From Tolypeutes matacus (lineage: Eukaryota; Chordata; Mammalia; Cingulata; Chlamyphoridae): a stretch of DNA of 64,000 nucleotides. Below the pieces are notes generated by a model. It did no database searches. It saw only the letters and a list, made by a program, of their open reading frames with translations, and had not been told where the DNA came from. Both the position numbers and the translations under genes were made by a program. Positions within the stretch are counted from its first letter, which is position 1, and the number at the start of each line of letters is the position of its first letter. The stretch is taken from NCBI GenBank assembly GCA_026826555.1, contig JAKSZT010054308.1, positions 5,815,970 to 5,879,969 on the forward strand, given 5' to 3'. Shown piece after piece: positions 44,831-57,800 of this stretch.

Positions 44831-46175
44831 GTAATACTAAATAGTGAGCATGGGTAAGCCCTAGACTTCTTCCATAATATGGAGAGGGACAGACTGCTCA
44901 GCATAAGAAAAGGTGAGTGATGAGGGAGGTGCTTTCGTACGGATTCAGGATCAAGAAAGAAGAGTTAGGGAAATCTAAAAGCTGTAATGTAGGGGTTGGT
45001 GGAAGGAGTACAAAGCTGGCAGTCTACAAGAAAGATTTGGAAATAAATAGCTAAAGGTGGTATTTATAGTGAAATGTGATGTATTTAGTGATATAATATA
45101 TCACTTTTATATCTCTTTGGACTCTTTAATAAATGCTTTTGTGAAAACAACTTTTTATTGTGGGTATTAGTTTAGGGAACAGGAAACAGCTAATAGGTGG
45201 ATTAACTTCTGTGAGCTTAAAGTTGGATTGTCAGTACAAAGTATGAGAAATAAAGGCCCTAAAAGTTGATGGAAGCTAGCTCCTTACTTGTGATTGGTCT
45301 GCTCTATGCCAAAAGGTGTCATAAGAAATTAATCTAATTTACAAGTCAGCCTGATAGATTACAAGTTTGATGTTAGTGCTATTATATTGTATTATGGCCA
45401 GGTCACAGAAATTCCCTAATCCTGCCTTGACTTAGACTTTTCTCTTTCCTATATGTATTCAAAACAGATTTATACATTGTACAATTATGAAATGATTGAA
45501 ATAAAAATTACAATTTATTATAATTGGATAAGTGTGTGTCTCAAACTCAAGTGCAGAGTTTTCTGTAAACTCAGTTGGAACAAGTTTAAAGACTTAAGGA
45601 ACTTTGCTCTCTCACTAAAGCCAACCCCAAATCTAAAAATCTTACAACAACATTCTAGCAAGTTGCATACAACTGGAGATGAAGATAACCAAGGGCCTGT
45701 GTGAAAGAGGAATAGGGAGAACAAGATGTTCCATCCTAACCCATGGGTGCAGGCCCAAGGTCAACTTAATGTTTCAGTCACACAAAAAAGCAAAGAGGAA
45801 AGATAAAATATCAGAAGAGTCATTTGGACCTTTTAATACACAGTGATCCTGCCCACTTGTCTATATTCTGGCATCTGACCCCAAAATAGTAACATTTATG
45901 ACTTTTGGTAAGGAACAAGGAGAAAAGAGCTTTCCTTATTCTGCTTCCTCCAACACACACATTATATTAGGATAGGGGTTAAGCTACATGGTATGATTTA
46001 TCTTATGCTTAAGATAATATCTTTTTTTCACAGATGCCACATTGTTTAATCTTCTATTATTAAAATGAATATGCACTCTATTCTCTATTAATTTAGAAAG
46101 TCATAGATTTTGCAAGGGGTCGTGTGAGAGCATTGCAGGATCATCAATTAAAGAAGCAGGTGATGTGGCTCAGTA
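44831..46175. other. 1.3 kb intergenic, no supported gene
   Basis: Open frames up to 83 codons lack any recognisable domain. Confidence 0.35.
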
Positions 46176-46330
46176 TCAATTCTACTCACTAATAGTCAAG
46201 GCATTTTAATTCTCTGCGTGCAGTTTTCTCATCTATAAATGATGGATCATAATATATACTTCCCAGGCTGCTCCCCAGTTAAAGAAAGTAACATTTGTAA
46301 ACAGTAGCACACATTGTAGGGATAAACAAA
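46176..46330 (+). mobile_element. MIR fragment
   Basis: GCAGTTTTCTCATCTATAAATGATGGATCATAA follows the MIR core. Confidence 0.55.
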
Positions 46331-47095
46331 TAACAAGATTAACACCCCACAATGAAACAGAGCCTGTGAATGAAACATCCCATCTTCTTCTTTCTTCCCT
46401 TAACCCCGGGAAAGCCTTTTAAAATAAGAAGATTGATGGAAGAAAGGGAAACAATTTACAAACAAATGATTCAGTCAGGAGACTTTTATTAACAGATGAA
46501 TCTTGAAAAGCAATCTAAAATGAAGAGGCAGCTTTCCCCATGGAGCTCCCTGTTTGTTCTCACTTTTGTGGGACGGAGAGAGAACCAAAATGTGTAACTC
46601 AAGTTCTGGCCTAAAACACATGTGCAGACTCCTGAATTGCACAGAGTAGAGTGACTGCTCTTCATGCAGAGTTTTCCATTAGGTGCATGTTTAATGAAAT
46701 GGATTTAAACTAGTTTACCTTCCTCGGTCACTCTGTATGATATTAGGTCTTCTCTTTAAAGTATGTCCCTGTGAATGCTGTGCAATATTTTGGAGGGTTG
46801 GTTTCTAGACTGGCTGAGTTTGGGTGATGGTATTTGCCAGAACCTAGAATTCTGAACACTGAAATTATTTTCTATATAAACATCCATTGTTTTTCCCTTA
46901 ATTTAAAAAACACCAATGAGCAATAATTCATGTGCTCAGGGGAAGAAGCTTTGGTTTCCTGCGTTTTATATTTGAGGAGGAAGGAGAAATGATCTATCTT
47001 CCTGAATGCTCTGCCCAGTAGCCTGATCATTTTTGTTCTGGGAATTTTGTCCTTTAGATCACATGCTTTACTGTTTGGAAAGAGCAGGATCCAGA
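46331..47095. other. Intergenic 3' of the OR10K2-like gene
   Basis: No second gene. CTTTTATTAAC at about 46485 (AATAAAAG on the minus strand) is a possible distant polyadenylation signal; weak. Confidence 0.3.
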
Positions 47096-48040
47096 TTAAT
47101 GTTGTAGCAGGGATATTGTTCTTCCCATAATTCTGTGAAGAGCTGACTTAAACTCTTTATTTCTCAAGCTGTAAATCATTGGATTGAACAATGGAGTTAA
47201 GATAGTGTAGGACACTGATATCAGAGCATCCTGGCTTGAAGAGTAGTTGGATTCAGGTCTTAAGTAGATAAAAGAGGCACAGCCATAGTGGACTGTGACA
47301 ATAATGAGGTGAGAAGCACAGGTGGAGAAGGCTTTGTACCTCCCCAATGTAGAAGGAAATCGGAGTATGGCAAAGATGATGTGAACGTACGACACCAAAA
47401 TCAGCAACAGGGGGATAACCAGAACCAATGTACAGAGCATGAAGATGACAATCTGATTTAAGTGATTATGGTGTGAGGCCACCTTGAGGACAGGGGAAAT
47501 GTCACAGAAGAAGTGATGCAGCTGGTTGGAGGAGTGGAAGGGCAGGTGAAATACCAGGGATGTGATGACTTGAGCAACAGAAAAGCCACAGGCACAGGCA
47601 GCGGCCACTAGCCCCACGCACACTCCGTGTCCCATGAGTACTGTGTAGCGCAGTGGGTTACAGATGGCTACGTAGCGATCATAGCCCATGGCTGCCAGCA
47701 GGAAGGAGTGAGAGCAGCCAAGGAAGAGGAAGGTAAACATCTGGATGGCACAGCCCAGGAAGGAGATGGTCTTTTTCTGGGAGAGCAGGTCAACCAGCAT
47801 TTTGGGTACAATAACGAAGGTGTAGCAGGTCTCAGAGCAGGAGAGAACTGAGAGGAAGAAGTACATGGGGGTGTGAAGGGCTCTGTCCAGCACGATGGTG
47901 GAAATGATGATGGCATTGGTGCCCAGAGTGAACAGGTAGAGGAGAAGGAACACAACGAAGAGCAGCTGCTGCAGACCGGCCAGAGATGAGAAGCCGAGGA
48001 AGACAAACTCCCTTACCAGGGTCTCATTGGTCCACTCCAT
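47096..48040 (-). CDS. OR10K2: Olfactory receptor, family 10, OR10K2-like
   Basis: Odorant receptor of the seven-transmembrane GPCR class, expected on olfactory neuron cilia. The intact single-exon frame encodes 314 residues. N-glycosylation site NET is at 5-7. LHTPMY (55-60), C97, MGYDRYVAICNPLRY (118-132), loop-2 cysteine C179 in HHFFCD, SY (217-218), KAFSTCASH (236-244) and PLFNPMIYSLRN (283-294) are all in place. SQKKTISFLGCAIQ and the tail GRTISLL fit the human OR10K pair; the segment ASHHNHLNQIVIFMLCTLVL and the tail favour OR10K2 over OR10K1. It lies in the same orientation as the OR10T2-like gene 25 kb away, as I recall for human 1q23. The first ATG gives a normal N-terminus. No splice site is obvious close to the ATG. 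Odorant unknown. Confidence 0.95.
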   Translation of the reverse strand: MEWTNETLVREFVFLGFSSLAGLQQLLFVVFLLLYLFTLGTNAIIISTIVLDRALHTPMYFFLSVLSCSETCYTFVIVPKMLVDLLSQKKTISFLGCAIQMFTFLFLGCSHSFLLAAMGYDRYVAICNPLRYTVLMGHGVCVGLVAAACACGFSVAQVITSLVFHLPFHSSNQLHHFFCDISPVLKVASHHNHLNQIVIFMLCTLVLVIPLLLILVSYVHIIFAILRFPSTLGRYKAFSTCASHLIIVTVHYGCASFIYLRPESNYSSSQDALISVSYTILTPLFNPMIYSLRNKEFKSALHRIMGRTISLLQH

Positions 48041-48845
48041 AGAGAGTACATCATCATATGAGAGAGATGTGGAGACAATGCCAAGAGAAATCCCTTAAAA
48101 TGAGTAGAGACACAGGTAATTGATTATCACAGAGCATATGTTCTCAAATTTTGAATTCAAAATTCATTTTCCCTCTTCCTTCCTCTTTCTCCAAGACATG
48201 ATGAAATATCTAAAATCAGGCAAAGTGTACATCAAACTTTTGAGTTTCCACAGTACTTCTAATACCATAGCTAAAAAGAAGTTCTTGACATTTCTCAGAT
48301 TCAACCATCCCTTTACCTCCATTCCCTTGACCATGCTGTCAGTCAGATTCTTAGCCTCTCAGTCCTAGTTATTTTGCAACACTTCTCCATTTCACTTTCT
48401 TGCCTTCACTCTCCCAGAGGATTATTTCCTGTAGTTGACAAGTAAATCATCTGAATATACCACATTTATATATATAATTCACCTAATCTTCAGTAGCTTT
48501 TCATTATCATTCTCGTTGTAGCTAAACTTCTACTTCAATTTTAATCTCTCCACAACCTAGACACATACTTTGTCCAACTCTGTTTGCCTTATTTCTTGGC
48601 AGAAACCATAAGCTCCAACTTCTTACACTCTCATTATATTGACTCTGTGTTTTCACTCTGCTCCCAAAGGCTGGACAAAGTTCTCCATTTTCCTTTCTAT
48701 TTATCTATTCCAAGATGGAATCAACCTATCCATCCTCTCCTTCAGAGAGAACTATAGCCTTTCTTCAGGAATCTTGTCCCTTTTCATCACTCCCCTTAAC
48801 TCCTACTGATAGATCATAGCTATCTTTTCCATCATCACTTTCACA
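48041..48845. other. Intergenic upstream of the OR10K2-like gene
   Basis: Presumably holds promoter or intron sequence for the receptor; no specific element can be supported. Confidence 0.3.
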
Positions 48846-49410
48846 TCCCTTCAATCTTTCTTTCTTCTGATAACAGACTAATCTTCTGAAATATAAATTG
48901 GATCATATTGCTCAAAAATTGTATTCATTGCTACAGCATCAAGTTCAAAATCTTTAGTTTGATTTTCAAGGCCTTTTATTTTGGGACCCAAACTCTGATT
49001 CTAGGCTTTTCTATAAACTTCTATGAGATGCAAATATGTTGTGTCTTTCCCTGCCTCTGTTCTTTGCTCATGCTAGTTTGTTTCCCTCTTTTACTCACAA
49101 ATACTTTACTGTTCTTCTGAAACCTCATTCAAATACAGCTTTTTGGGGAGCTTCCTTGATACTTTCTGATGAAAGGAGTTGTTTCTTTAGCTGAACTCAT
49201 GTAAGGCATTTCTTGGCAATTTTATGTAACATTTACTTAATTTTGAGATAGTATATTGGATTGTTCTCATATCTGTCCTCTGCACTAAAGTTGTACCCTT
49301 GAGGGTAAGATGTGAATTTTATATCTTCACCTGAATTCTCCTCAGCATTTAAAACCATACTTAGTACCTAATAGCTCCTCAATTAATAATTGTTATATAA
49401 ATTAAAAAGC
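48846..49410 (+). mobile_element. L2 3' fragment, long
   Basis: TTCAAAATCTTTAGTTTGATT, TTTCAAGGCCTTTTATTTTGG, TCTTTCCCTGCCTCTGTTCT, TGAAACCTCATTCAAATACA and TTAGTACCTAATAGCTCCTC follow the L2 coding 3' end and 3'UTR in order. Confidence 0.8.
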
Positions 49411-50485
49411 TAACTGGATACACTGTTATATATGAGAATTTTCTGTGTTATATAATCCTAGACATGGGGATTGCTTAGTAATAGGAACACTTAAAGATTT
49501 CTGTAGCATATGGAACCAAGTTTTACCCATTCAAACCTAAAAGAGAAATTTCAGCTTACAATAGGAAAATGGCAGTGGAGAAAGCATCCAGTCATTGGAA
49601 TTCTATTCCTGAGATTATTCCCAGTTCCTAACACTTTTGCTGCTCTTTAGAGCATATTGGAAATAAAGTAAGTGGGAGGGTAATTATAAGGATAACCTTG
49701 CATTTATCTTAATTAAAAAATATATTATTAAAATTATTGTCTTAACTAATATTAATAACAAAAATTAATGTTAATACCTCTTACCTCACCTGAGAACTAT
49801 TGAATCAAGAACATGAAGTAGAAGGATTAAGCAGTGTGATTACAAGCCATGTGTCAGGCACTGGGCTATATTTTAAGGATATGCATATAAATAAATTAGA
49901 CCCAGTCTAAGGCTTCAAGCTACTCCCTGTTCAATGTATTTAGAAGAAGTGATTATTATAAGGTTATTGAAATAATGAGTATGCCCTTGGAATTATGAGT
50001 GCACTGAGTAGATACATCTTTTGTACATCCTTTGAAAAGTGATTTTTTTTTTTTTTTGGAATTTATTTCTGGGTTTCTTTCTATCTGTTATAGAAAAATT
50101 GAATTAAAGCATACTTAGAAAAATGTCATGATATTGGGTACTATTTAGTTTCTAGTAGTTGAATCCAGATTTATAAATAGTTAAGGCAACTATAATTGTA
50201 TCTTCTGGCTTCTGAGACATTGCTGTCAGATCTCTGGTATTTTCAACTTTTAAAACCACAATTAAAGCCCCAAACCCTGTGAAAGGGACAAATATCTTTC
50301 CCTTCTTTCATTTTATTCCTCCAGTTCTATGCCCAAGGAGACTGGTAGATTTATTGCTAATATGCTGTCTTTCTAATTCCAGAAACCCTGGTTCTCAGCA
50401 CTACTAGTGAATTTCTCCACATATAATCTGGAATATTAGCCTCATGAACACATGTAAAGTAATATAAAAATAAAACGGGTTTTGA
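49411..50485. other. Intergenic; possible L2 trace at 49830-50000
   Basis: CATGTGTCAGGCACTGGGCTATATTTT resembles antisense L2 or MIR. A T run lies at 50044-50057. No gene. Confidence 0.35.
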
Positions 50486-50660
50486 ACTTACTCAGGTGTG
50501 GACTTGGAGCTTGACTCTGACCTGTTCTGGTAATAAGATTGTAAATTCATGAAGTCCCATTTTCTCATTTGTATGTTAAGAGGAATTCCTTTCTCTTAGG
50601 GCTATTGTGAGAATGAGTTATGAAATAGAGTAGTTCAATCAATAGTAAGTCCTTAACCAA
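50486..50660 (+). mobile_element. MIR fragment
   Basis: GAAGTCCCATTTTCTCATTTGTATG and GGGCTATTGTGAGAATGAG match the MIR core and 3' part. Confidence 0.65.
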
Positions 50661-51880
50661 CACTTCCCTTTCATTACTTTATTGTTGCTCTATGGGGACT
50701 GGGGTTTTCATTGGTGATATAATGAGCATTTAACTCATGGAAGTTGTTGAAACTGTCTTTTCTATTCTTGCCCAGGAAGAGAATAATCCCCTAATATTCG
50801 CCAAGCCTGACTGAGGGTAGTTTGGTTTTCCACTGAGTCCTGTTTTGCACCGAGAGGGGGGCAAAGGTTACTGACCTTGAAATGCCATCCAAATCTTTTG
50901 GTATCTGGTTGCTCTGTAGTCAGAGTATTCCATGCAGGTTATCTATACCTGGTAGAAAGTAAAGGAGGCTTCCTAAATTGTCCTTTTGTAAGGGGAGAGG
51001 GTACTAAATTTAGAAGATCAAATTGTAAATTTTCATTATGGAAGCTTTATAATTAAAGATGATGTCTATTATATAAAAATGTTTTATCTATATATTTAGG
51101 CTTAAACCTCAACAATTTATTGAGCCTCTGAAGACTAAAATACATCATGTCTAAAGTCCCTAAAAATTCTCATATTTTATGATTTCACAATTCCTATTAT
51201 GTCCTAAGTTCTACAGATTTACATATGAATAAAATCATTGTTCCTTTCTCAGAACAGAATCAATTAAACAGCCAGCCATATTACAAGATAGACTATCATA
51301 AACATTACAAAAAAAGTATAAACAAAATACCCTGAAAATCTTGAGGAAGAAACAAATAATCTCAGGCATGGTTTTGAAGAACAAGTAGTATTTGAATACT
51401 ACATTTAAGCATTTTAATAAAAATAGGGGTTTTGTCTAGATGGCATTACTTATGCAGACATTTCGATTGAGCTTCTTAATCTTTTTCTTAATGTTTATTG
51501 GCCCTCCAGAATGGACACAAGTACCTGTTGTTCTGCTGTACATACATGCTGCGATAGCTCCATTTACAAAGGGAAAACATAAATCTACAGAGGCTTGTGA
51601 AATAAGAGACACAGAAAATACAGTCATCGTCTCCCTTTTCCTTTCTTCCATTTCTCTCTCTTTTTCCATTTCCTTACCATAAGCTTCATGTTGAATTCAT
51701 AAACTCTAAAAACTAAATTAAATTCTTTGGGGAGCATTGTACCAGCTTATCAGTCTGTCAATAGCACTTTTGATGTTTCCAGGATGAAAATATAGACCAC
51801 AATTTTGTTATCAGTTTATCTTTTAGAAATGTAGTACAAGCTAAGATTTATTTCATGGTCTCTTGTACTATATAGGATAT
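50661..51880. other. No gene seen
   Basis: Intergenic DNA; short frames at 51436-51682 on both strands have no domain. Confidence 0.35.
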
Positions 51881-52100
51881 AAACACGTCATTTGATCCTC
51901 ACAATGACCTTATGAGGTAGGTATTATTTTTATTAAAAAAATTTTTTTTTAACATATTTTTTATTTTAGGTATTATTTTCAGTATCTCCATTATAAAGAT
52001 GAGAAAACTGAGAATCAAAGAGTTTGGGACTCACATTAAGTTCACACAGCTGGTAGAACCAGCAATAGTTTATAGATCTTCTGATCCCAGAGATGACTAC
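51881..52100 (+). mobile_element. MIR with a tiny A/T insertion
   Basis: CAATGACCTTATGAGGTAGG, AAGATGAGAAAACTGAGAATCAAAGAG and TTCACACAGCTGGTAGAACC are MIR. A 36-bp A/T-only insert (51931-51966) lies between perfect 13-bp copies of TAGGTATTATTTT (51918-51930 and 51967-51979). Confidence 0.75.
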
Positions 52101-53355
52101 TCTTTATAATGCAGGAGATGGATGAAGAAAGAGGTAGTAACAGAATTGCTAAGGTATAGTGAAGTTTATGGTGGTGGTGGTGGGGCGGAAGTGTAATTTT
52201 CGTGTGTGTTTGTGTATGTGTGTGTGGGGGCTGATATTGGTAAGAAAGGGAAGGTGGAATTCTTCCATCCTTCTTCCATATGAAGGTATTTAAGGAAAAG
52301 AACTTCTGTTACAATTTTGTTCTGTGCCCGAGTCCCAATTTCACCATGTTTTAGCTGTGGGACTTGGACACTTACAATCTGTATCAATTTTTTCATCTTT
52401 ATGTCATTCAATATCAGTTAATTTAACTCAAAATTCCTCAAAAATGGATGAGACAGTGCTTTTGCAATGGTAAAGTCTTACACAAATAATAGTTTTGTAA
52501 TAATTTAAAATTGAAAAGAGGATGGGAGCCTGCAGCAACCTCCACTGGCTTCAGGAAGGATTTAATAGGGTAAAGTTGGCTTCCCTTATAAGGGCAAATA
52601 CAAACTTACAATAATAATAAAGAGCTTAATTCTCCCTGTTGAACATAAGGAAAGAGATTTCCTACTCCCTCCCATCTCTCTTTGCATTTACTTTAGACAA
52701 CCCGTAAATATTAGTTCTATTTGTCCATTTAAAATGTATGTAAATTTAAGATGGAGAAGGTTGAATGAGCCTCTTGCAAATTTTACCACACGAAAAGGTC
52801 TCCATTTTTTAGTAATATAATCAAGGAAGATATTGCCCCTAACTTCCAGTTTCCTGGGAAGAGATTAATAGAGCTCCCAGTGGGTTCCTAGCCCCTGATT
52901 GTAAATCTGCCTCTGAAATATCTTGAGAATGTGTATGTAGCAGGTCTTTGTAGATTGTCTGTAATGCATCACATTCTGGTTTAATGCTTATTGATTAATT
53001 AAATTATTTTTCTTTCTCTTCTATCTTTGTGGGAGGTTTCCTGGATTAGGAGAAGATTTAATTTTAAATTATATTTCCCCTACATTCTTTTCAGGACTGG
53101 GAAAGATATGCTGCATTAATCCTTGTGTTTTACTCAGGAGGACTTCCAAAAAACCCAAGTCATAAATGTTATAGCTGTAGAGGATCTTGAAGGGCTGGTA
53201 GTTTCATTTAACAGCTGAAGAAACAGAGCTTCACAGAGTGCTATGCTGAGCCCAAGATGGGAAAGCAACTGAATGGATGTGTTAGCAACAGAATAGAGGT
53301 CTTTTGTCCTTCAGAAGAATGAGATTCCCACTGTATTAATGCTGCCCCACAGGGA
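52101..53355. other. Intergenic; traces of MIR at 52330-52440 and 53190-53290
   Basis: A GGTGGTGGTGG tract lies at 52170-52183 and a (GT)n stretch at 52203-52227. The MIR traces are weak (GTTTTAGCTGTGGGACTTGG; ACAGCTGAAGAAACAGAGC). No gene. Confidence 0.35.
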
Positions 53356-53357
53356 TG

Positions 53358-53391
53358 TTTATTATTATTATTATTTATTATTATTATTATA
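53358..53391. repeat. (ATT)n microsatellite
   Basis: About eleven TTA units with one extra T. Confidence 0.9.
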
Positions 53392-53689
53392 TTTTACTTT
53401 CTCTTCATGTATAGCAGTTACTCATTGTGCTCTTTCCCCTAGTCTATCTGTTTTGTATATGCTTTGCCTGTTAGTTCCCAGAAGGCAGGGATTCTTGTAT
53501 ATTTTTATCAGTGAACTACAGTTACTTGCAGAGCAGTTACTAAATTCTCAGCTCTGTATTAGGTATTGTAACTTTGTCAAGATACCACTGTAACCGAAGG
53601 TTAAGAATTAACAAGTACTTATGATTACAAAATCATTATATAGATGTTTTTATATTTAAAAATAGCCAAAGGTTAATATCTGAAATTAC

Positions 53690-54180
53690 TGAAACTGGCT
53701 GGATTTAGCCTAGACCTGCTATTGTGATGGTCATTCTAAACAGGTCTAACCCCTGTTTATGGTTACTTTAGACTTGGCCTTGCCTTTGTGAGGTTAACAG
53801 CCTTACTATTGTGATGTTATCCACTGTTAAACTCCTGTTTAATATCCATACAAAAAACCTTTTAACTGACCTCTGCTCTGTACTCTCCCATCCCACATCC
53901 CAGAACCTTGTGACTCACCCTGGTTTGGTGCTTTCCCCCATCCTGTTCAGCCCCTTAATGTTTCTTAATGAAGAAACATGTGCCAGCTCCACCCCAATTA
54001 CTCAGTAGAATCCTGATGTTATAAAATATTAGAATTTCTGCAGATCCAGGAGGCAGTATTTGGGCCACTCAAGCCCACTGACCTCCTTTCCTTGCACAGA
54101 CAAATAAACTGTTTCTCTCCTTGAAACCCCGGTGTCTCAGGAATTGGTCTTTAGAGTGCATCGGGAAGAAAGAACCCTCA
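53690..54180 (+). mobile_element. ERV1-type LTR
   Basis: 3' half has the class I LTR order CCTTTCCTTGCACAGACAAATAAACTG, GTGTCTCAGGAATTGGTC and CGGGAAGAAAGAACCCTCA. CTATTGTGATG occurs at 53718 and again at 53806, with CCTGTTTA after each, so U3 has a duplicated segment. TTTG precedes a TG at 53789 and follows the CA at 54180, a possible 4-bp target duplication that would set a shorter LTR of 392 bp. Confidence 0.75.
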
Positions 54181-57100
54181 TTTGCTCAGTATCACCACCT
54201 AGTACAGTACTTTCTGCCAAAAGGTTGTTATTGTACTAATTATAGGCTCAAATAGAAGGAAGATCTTGTAATTAAAGCATTGTTGACACCCTGTTGAATT
54301 AAATCAGAACCAAGAGAGGGTCTCTGTAAATTTAGGGAGAACAATGAATCAGTTAATTTAGAATATGTATAAAATTTATATGTATAGTTTTGCAGAAATT
54401 CATTTTAAAGCTTAAATAATTCTGACTGACATTATTTAGAACCCACATCCTTAATTGTGGCTCTCTCTTTTCTGTTACTGGTATTGCATCAATTTGGACC
54501 TTATAACCCTTCTCTGTCTCTTACCTGAGATGTGAAACATAGGTCCTGCTGGGAGACAGATGTTTACTCTCATTTCCTGTCCATTGTCCAGTTTCTAAAT
54601 ATTATAGGTACTCATCCAAGAGGGATATCTGTTATTCATACATGGCTCCCATTTGCCTCTTCCTCTTCCTTAGAGGAATCAGGAGTACAGAGGCTACAGA
54701 AAACAGAATCCAAGTTGAAGCACTGAAAAGGGTTAGGCCAGTTGGGGCTGAGGCTTCTGATCTCTACTTAGGGGTAGAAACGGGATGAGGGTCTGGGGAC
54801 TTAGTCCCTGTCAAAGTCAAATGTAACCAGTCTCTTGCTGCCATTTGGTGCCATTAACCAAAGATCAGAACTCACAGCTGATGGTGACTGTGAAGTGGTC
54901 GGTGCTTTCATTATATTTATTGGGAGTGGGAGGTTCTTCTGTGGTCTTCTGATGCCAAAGTCATCGCCATAATGATGTTGCACTGGGTTTAATTAACAGT
55001 TGAGTTGATTAGGGAAAATAGAAGTAAATAAGCAAACACCAAATTGCTCAAAATTGGGCCCAGGCATTAGGGCTTGGGGAGCAGAAGGCTCTAAGCCACA
55101 ATTAGACTCAGAAATTTTAGAAAATTTGACTAATTTTAAGTTGATTTCTCAATTTTCCATGTTATCGAAGGATCAAAAGTGCCAGGTACAATATTGAACA
55201 TGTTTGTTTAACTTAGAATTGGGGAGATAGGTCCGGCTGAGAGGGTAGATTGAGCAATGTCTTCTCATAGTGAAGGCCCAGGTTGGAAGAAGCTGGAAGG
55301 AGACTCATCTTGCTATCCTAACCCCAGAGTTAAATTTTTCCTACTTCTCTACTGCATCACCCAGAGTCTAATATAGTGTGATTTTGCACATAGGAGACAC
55401 TCAATAAGCATCTTAATATTGGGAGAATGAATGAGCATAGATAGCATTATCCTAATGATAGGATCAAAGCCAAAGTTTAAGCAAAAATACAATCATTTTA
55501 CTTATAATCTCCAAATTTCTGGTTTCCGCTTTTCTTGAGGCTAAGCTAGGAATGAATGTGATTTGAACATTACTTTCCATTTCTGTTTCAATGGATGTTG
55601 AGGACTTCCAATAATGGCTGGTGCATAATAAAAGCTCAGCAAGTATCTGATTGAGTTGATGAAGAAATATGGTATTAAGAACAAAAAAATGTTGAGAACA
55701 AGAAATGAAGCCCATGAAGAAGAAAGAAACAGTAAGAGTAGAATTTAATATATTTGAATCTGAATGCTGAACATCGTTTTTGATGTCACTTTCACAACCA
55801 CTCTGATTTTTTGTTTATTTTCCCCAAACTCTCATCCACTTCTTAGCTTCAGGGGCGGAGAAAGTGACCATGTAAGTCAGGACATTGGATTCTCCTTGGC
55901 CAAAATATTTGGTTGAAGATGGGCCCCATGGCTCAAGCCTGGACAATCAGGAACAAGGTTCTGCCTCAGTTTTGTTTTCACATCTGAAGAAGTGAATTCT
56001 TTCTTCATCTGAATTGGATTTTGTGAGTTGACGCTGCCAGAGGCCATGATGCTTAGCTTGAAAATGAGCCAAGACAGAAGAGGCAGAGACATGAAATGTA
56101 TCCAGATGACTTTGTTTGAATTCTGTGCCTGTTGAAACCATTGCACTACTAGACTTTCTAGGTTACATGAGCCAATAGATTTATTTTTTGCTAATGCCAG
56201 TTTGAGTTGGATTATCTGATGTTTTAACTCATAGAATCTTAAATGATAAGACTCCATCTCATTCCAGGATGGATTTGTGATGGCTACTAAGACAAGTATA
56301 AATATATTTAAATATGTCAAGTAAATATACTAAGAAATTAGAGGAAAGGTAAAGTAATGATATCTTAATAAGGTGAATTTGGGAGGATTCACAACTTAGA
56401 AATGTATATCATAAGGCCCAATATATTTATTAAATTTGGTTTAAAAATTAAGTACCAAACTCCATACTTGGTAGCTCAAGAGACAACATAAATAATTAAG
56501 AGTTTTGTTTTTCATGGATAAAACGTGCAAGGGATATGATTTCAAATATAGACATGCTGATCATATTAATGAAACTCTAAAAAATCATTGGTGGTCTGAG
56601 TGGAATGGAAGAAGGCCTGAGTGGAATGGAAGAAGTCACTATATCGTACCGTAAAACATCAGACTCAGAATCTAAATGAAAATCATAGGTTTATTTATCC
56701 AGTCTCAGCCCATTCAGATCTCTGGTGTGTAGGGGTCATTACTCTGGATTAAGATTGTCCAGACCTTCCAGCGCAAGTTCCTTTCTACAACCACGTCAGT
56801 GCCTCAAGGGTTTAGGATAACAAATCATAGTACCTGAGGAATTGCTGTGACCTCTTGCCAAAACTTGCCAGCACACTTCCTCATATCTCTTCCCCCTTCC
56901 ATAGAACAGACACAATTGTGTGCGTGTGACTTTGAGACTCTGGACATTTTTACTTCAGTTTCTTTTATCTTGCTTCAAAGTATATTTCAAAATTATCTGA
57001 TATCCCCACACCACCATTTTACCTCTACTTTCTCCCTATAGTTCCTTCTTTTAAATTTTTTTTTTTTTATTATGGGTATCTTCTTTTAAATTTATTCTCA

Positions 57101-57630
57101 GTAATCCTGTACATCTTTGCCTTGTCTTCCCTCTTGCCATCTGAATTTCACAACTTTATCTCACTTCCTGCTCTACAGAATCTCCCAAAAAAGAACAGAA
57201 AGGTTGAGAGTCAAATATGCCCTCCTTTGCTCAGTTGTTCTCCTTCTACATCCTCTAGTTTCTTTCTCCTCCACAGCCAGGAGGATAAGCCCCAGACTAA
57301 ACTGGAAATATTTAAGAAAGAGGACAGAAGAGGAAGTAGTTCTTTCTAAATGTCATGCCTCTTAAGTTCTATTTTGTCTCTGGACTACAGATGAGATGGC
57401 CCACAGCCAGAACCCCCAGTGTGTTTTGGGGTAGGTGGCAGTCCATTAAAGATAAAAGGGAGAAATACCCAATAATAGGGTACAAGTAGATATTGGTATA
57501 AGTCAATTTCTCTAAATAGGAAGTAAATGATACATGGAAACAGATTACAAAAGAGATTACAAAAGTCAAAATCATTCTTGAAATTTACTTATTCACTCAT
57601 TATATTTGTTGTAGAGAACTTTGTGATAAA
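54181..57630. other. 3.4 kb intergenic, no supported gene
   Basis: A 147-codon minus frame (55877-56320) and others lack domains. An L2-like tail (GACACTCAATAAGCATCTTAA) lies at 55395-55440. TGAGTGGAATGGAAGAAG is directly repeated at 56598 and 56617. Confidence 0.35.
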
Positions 57631-57800
57631 TAAAACATTCAAAACTTTTATTAAATGTAGTTTTTGAATAACTATGACTTACGCTACCCTGGGCATTTCG
57701 GGGTTCCAAAGATGAATGAAGTACAGTTCTTATTCTCATGGAGTTTTAATCTATTAAGGAAGCATGAAACAATTAGAAGATAATGACCAGAATATTAAAA
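57631..57800 (-). mobile_element. L2 fragment
   Basis: GGGCATTTCGGGGTTCCAAAGATGAATGAAG and ATTCTCATGGAGTTTTAATCTA are diverged antisense L2. Confidence 0.5.

Noticed and set aside
55235..55290. Weak tRNA-SINE-like text (GGTCCGGCTGAGAGGGTAGATTGAG)
   Set aside because: Resembles a tRNA-derived SINE head only loosely, without an A tail or flanking repeats.
55877..56320. 147-codon minus-strand frame
   Set aside because: No recognisable motif, and the composition matches surrounding intergenic DNA.
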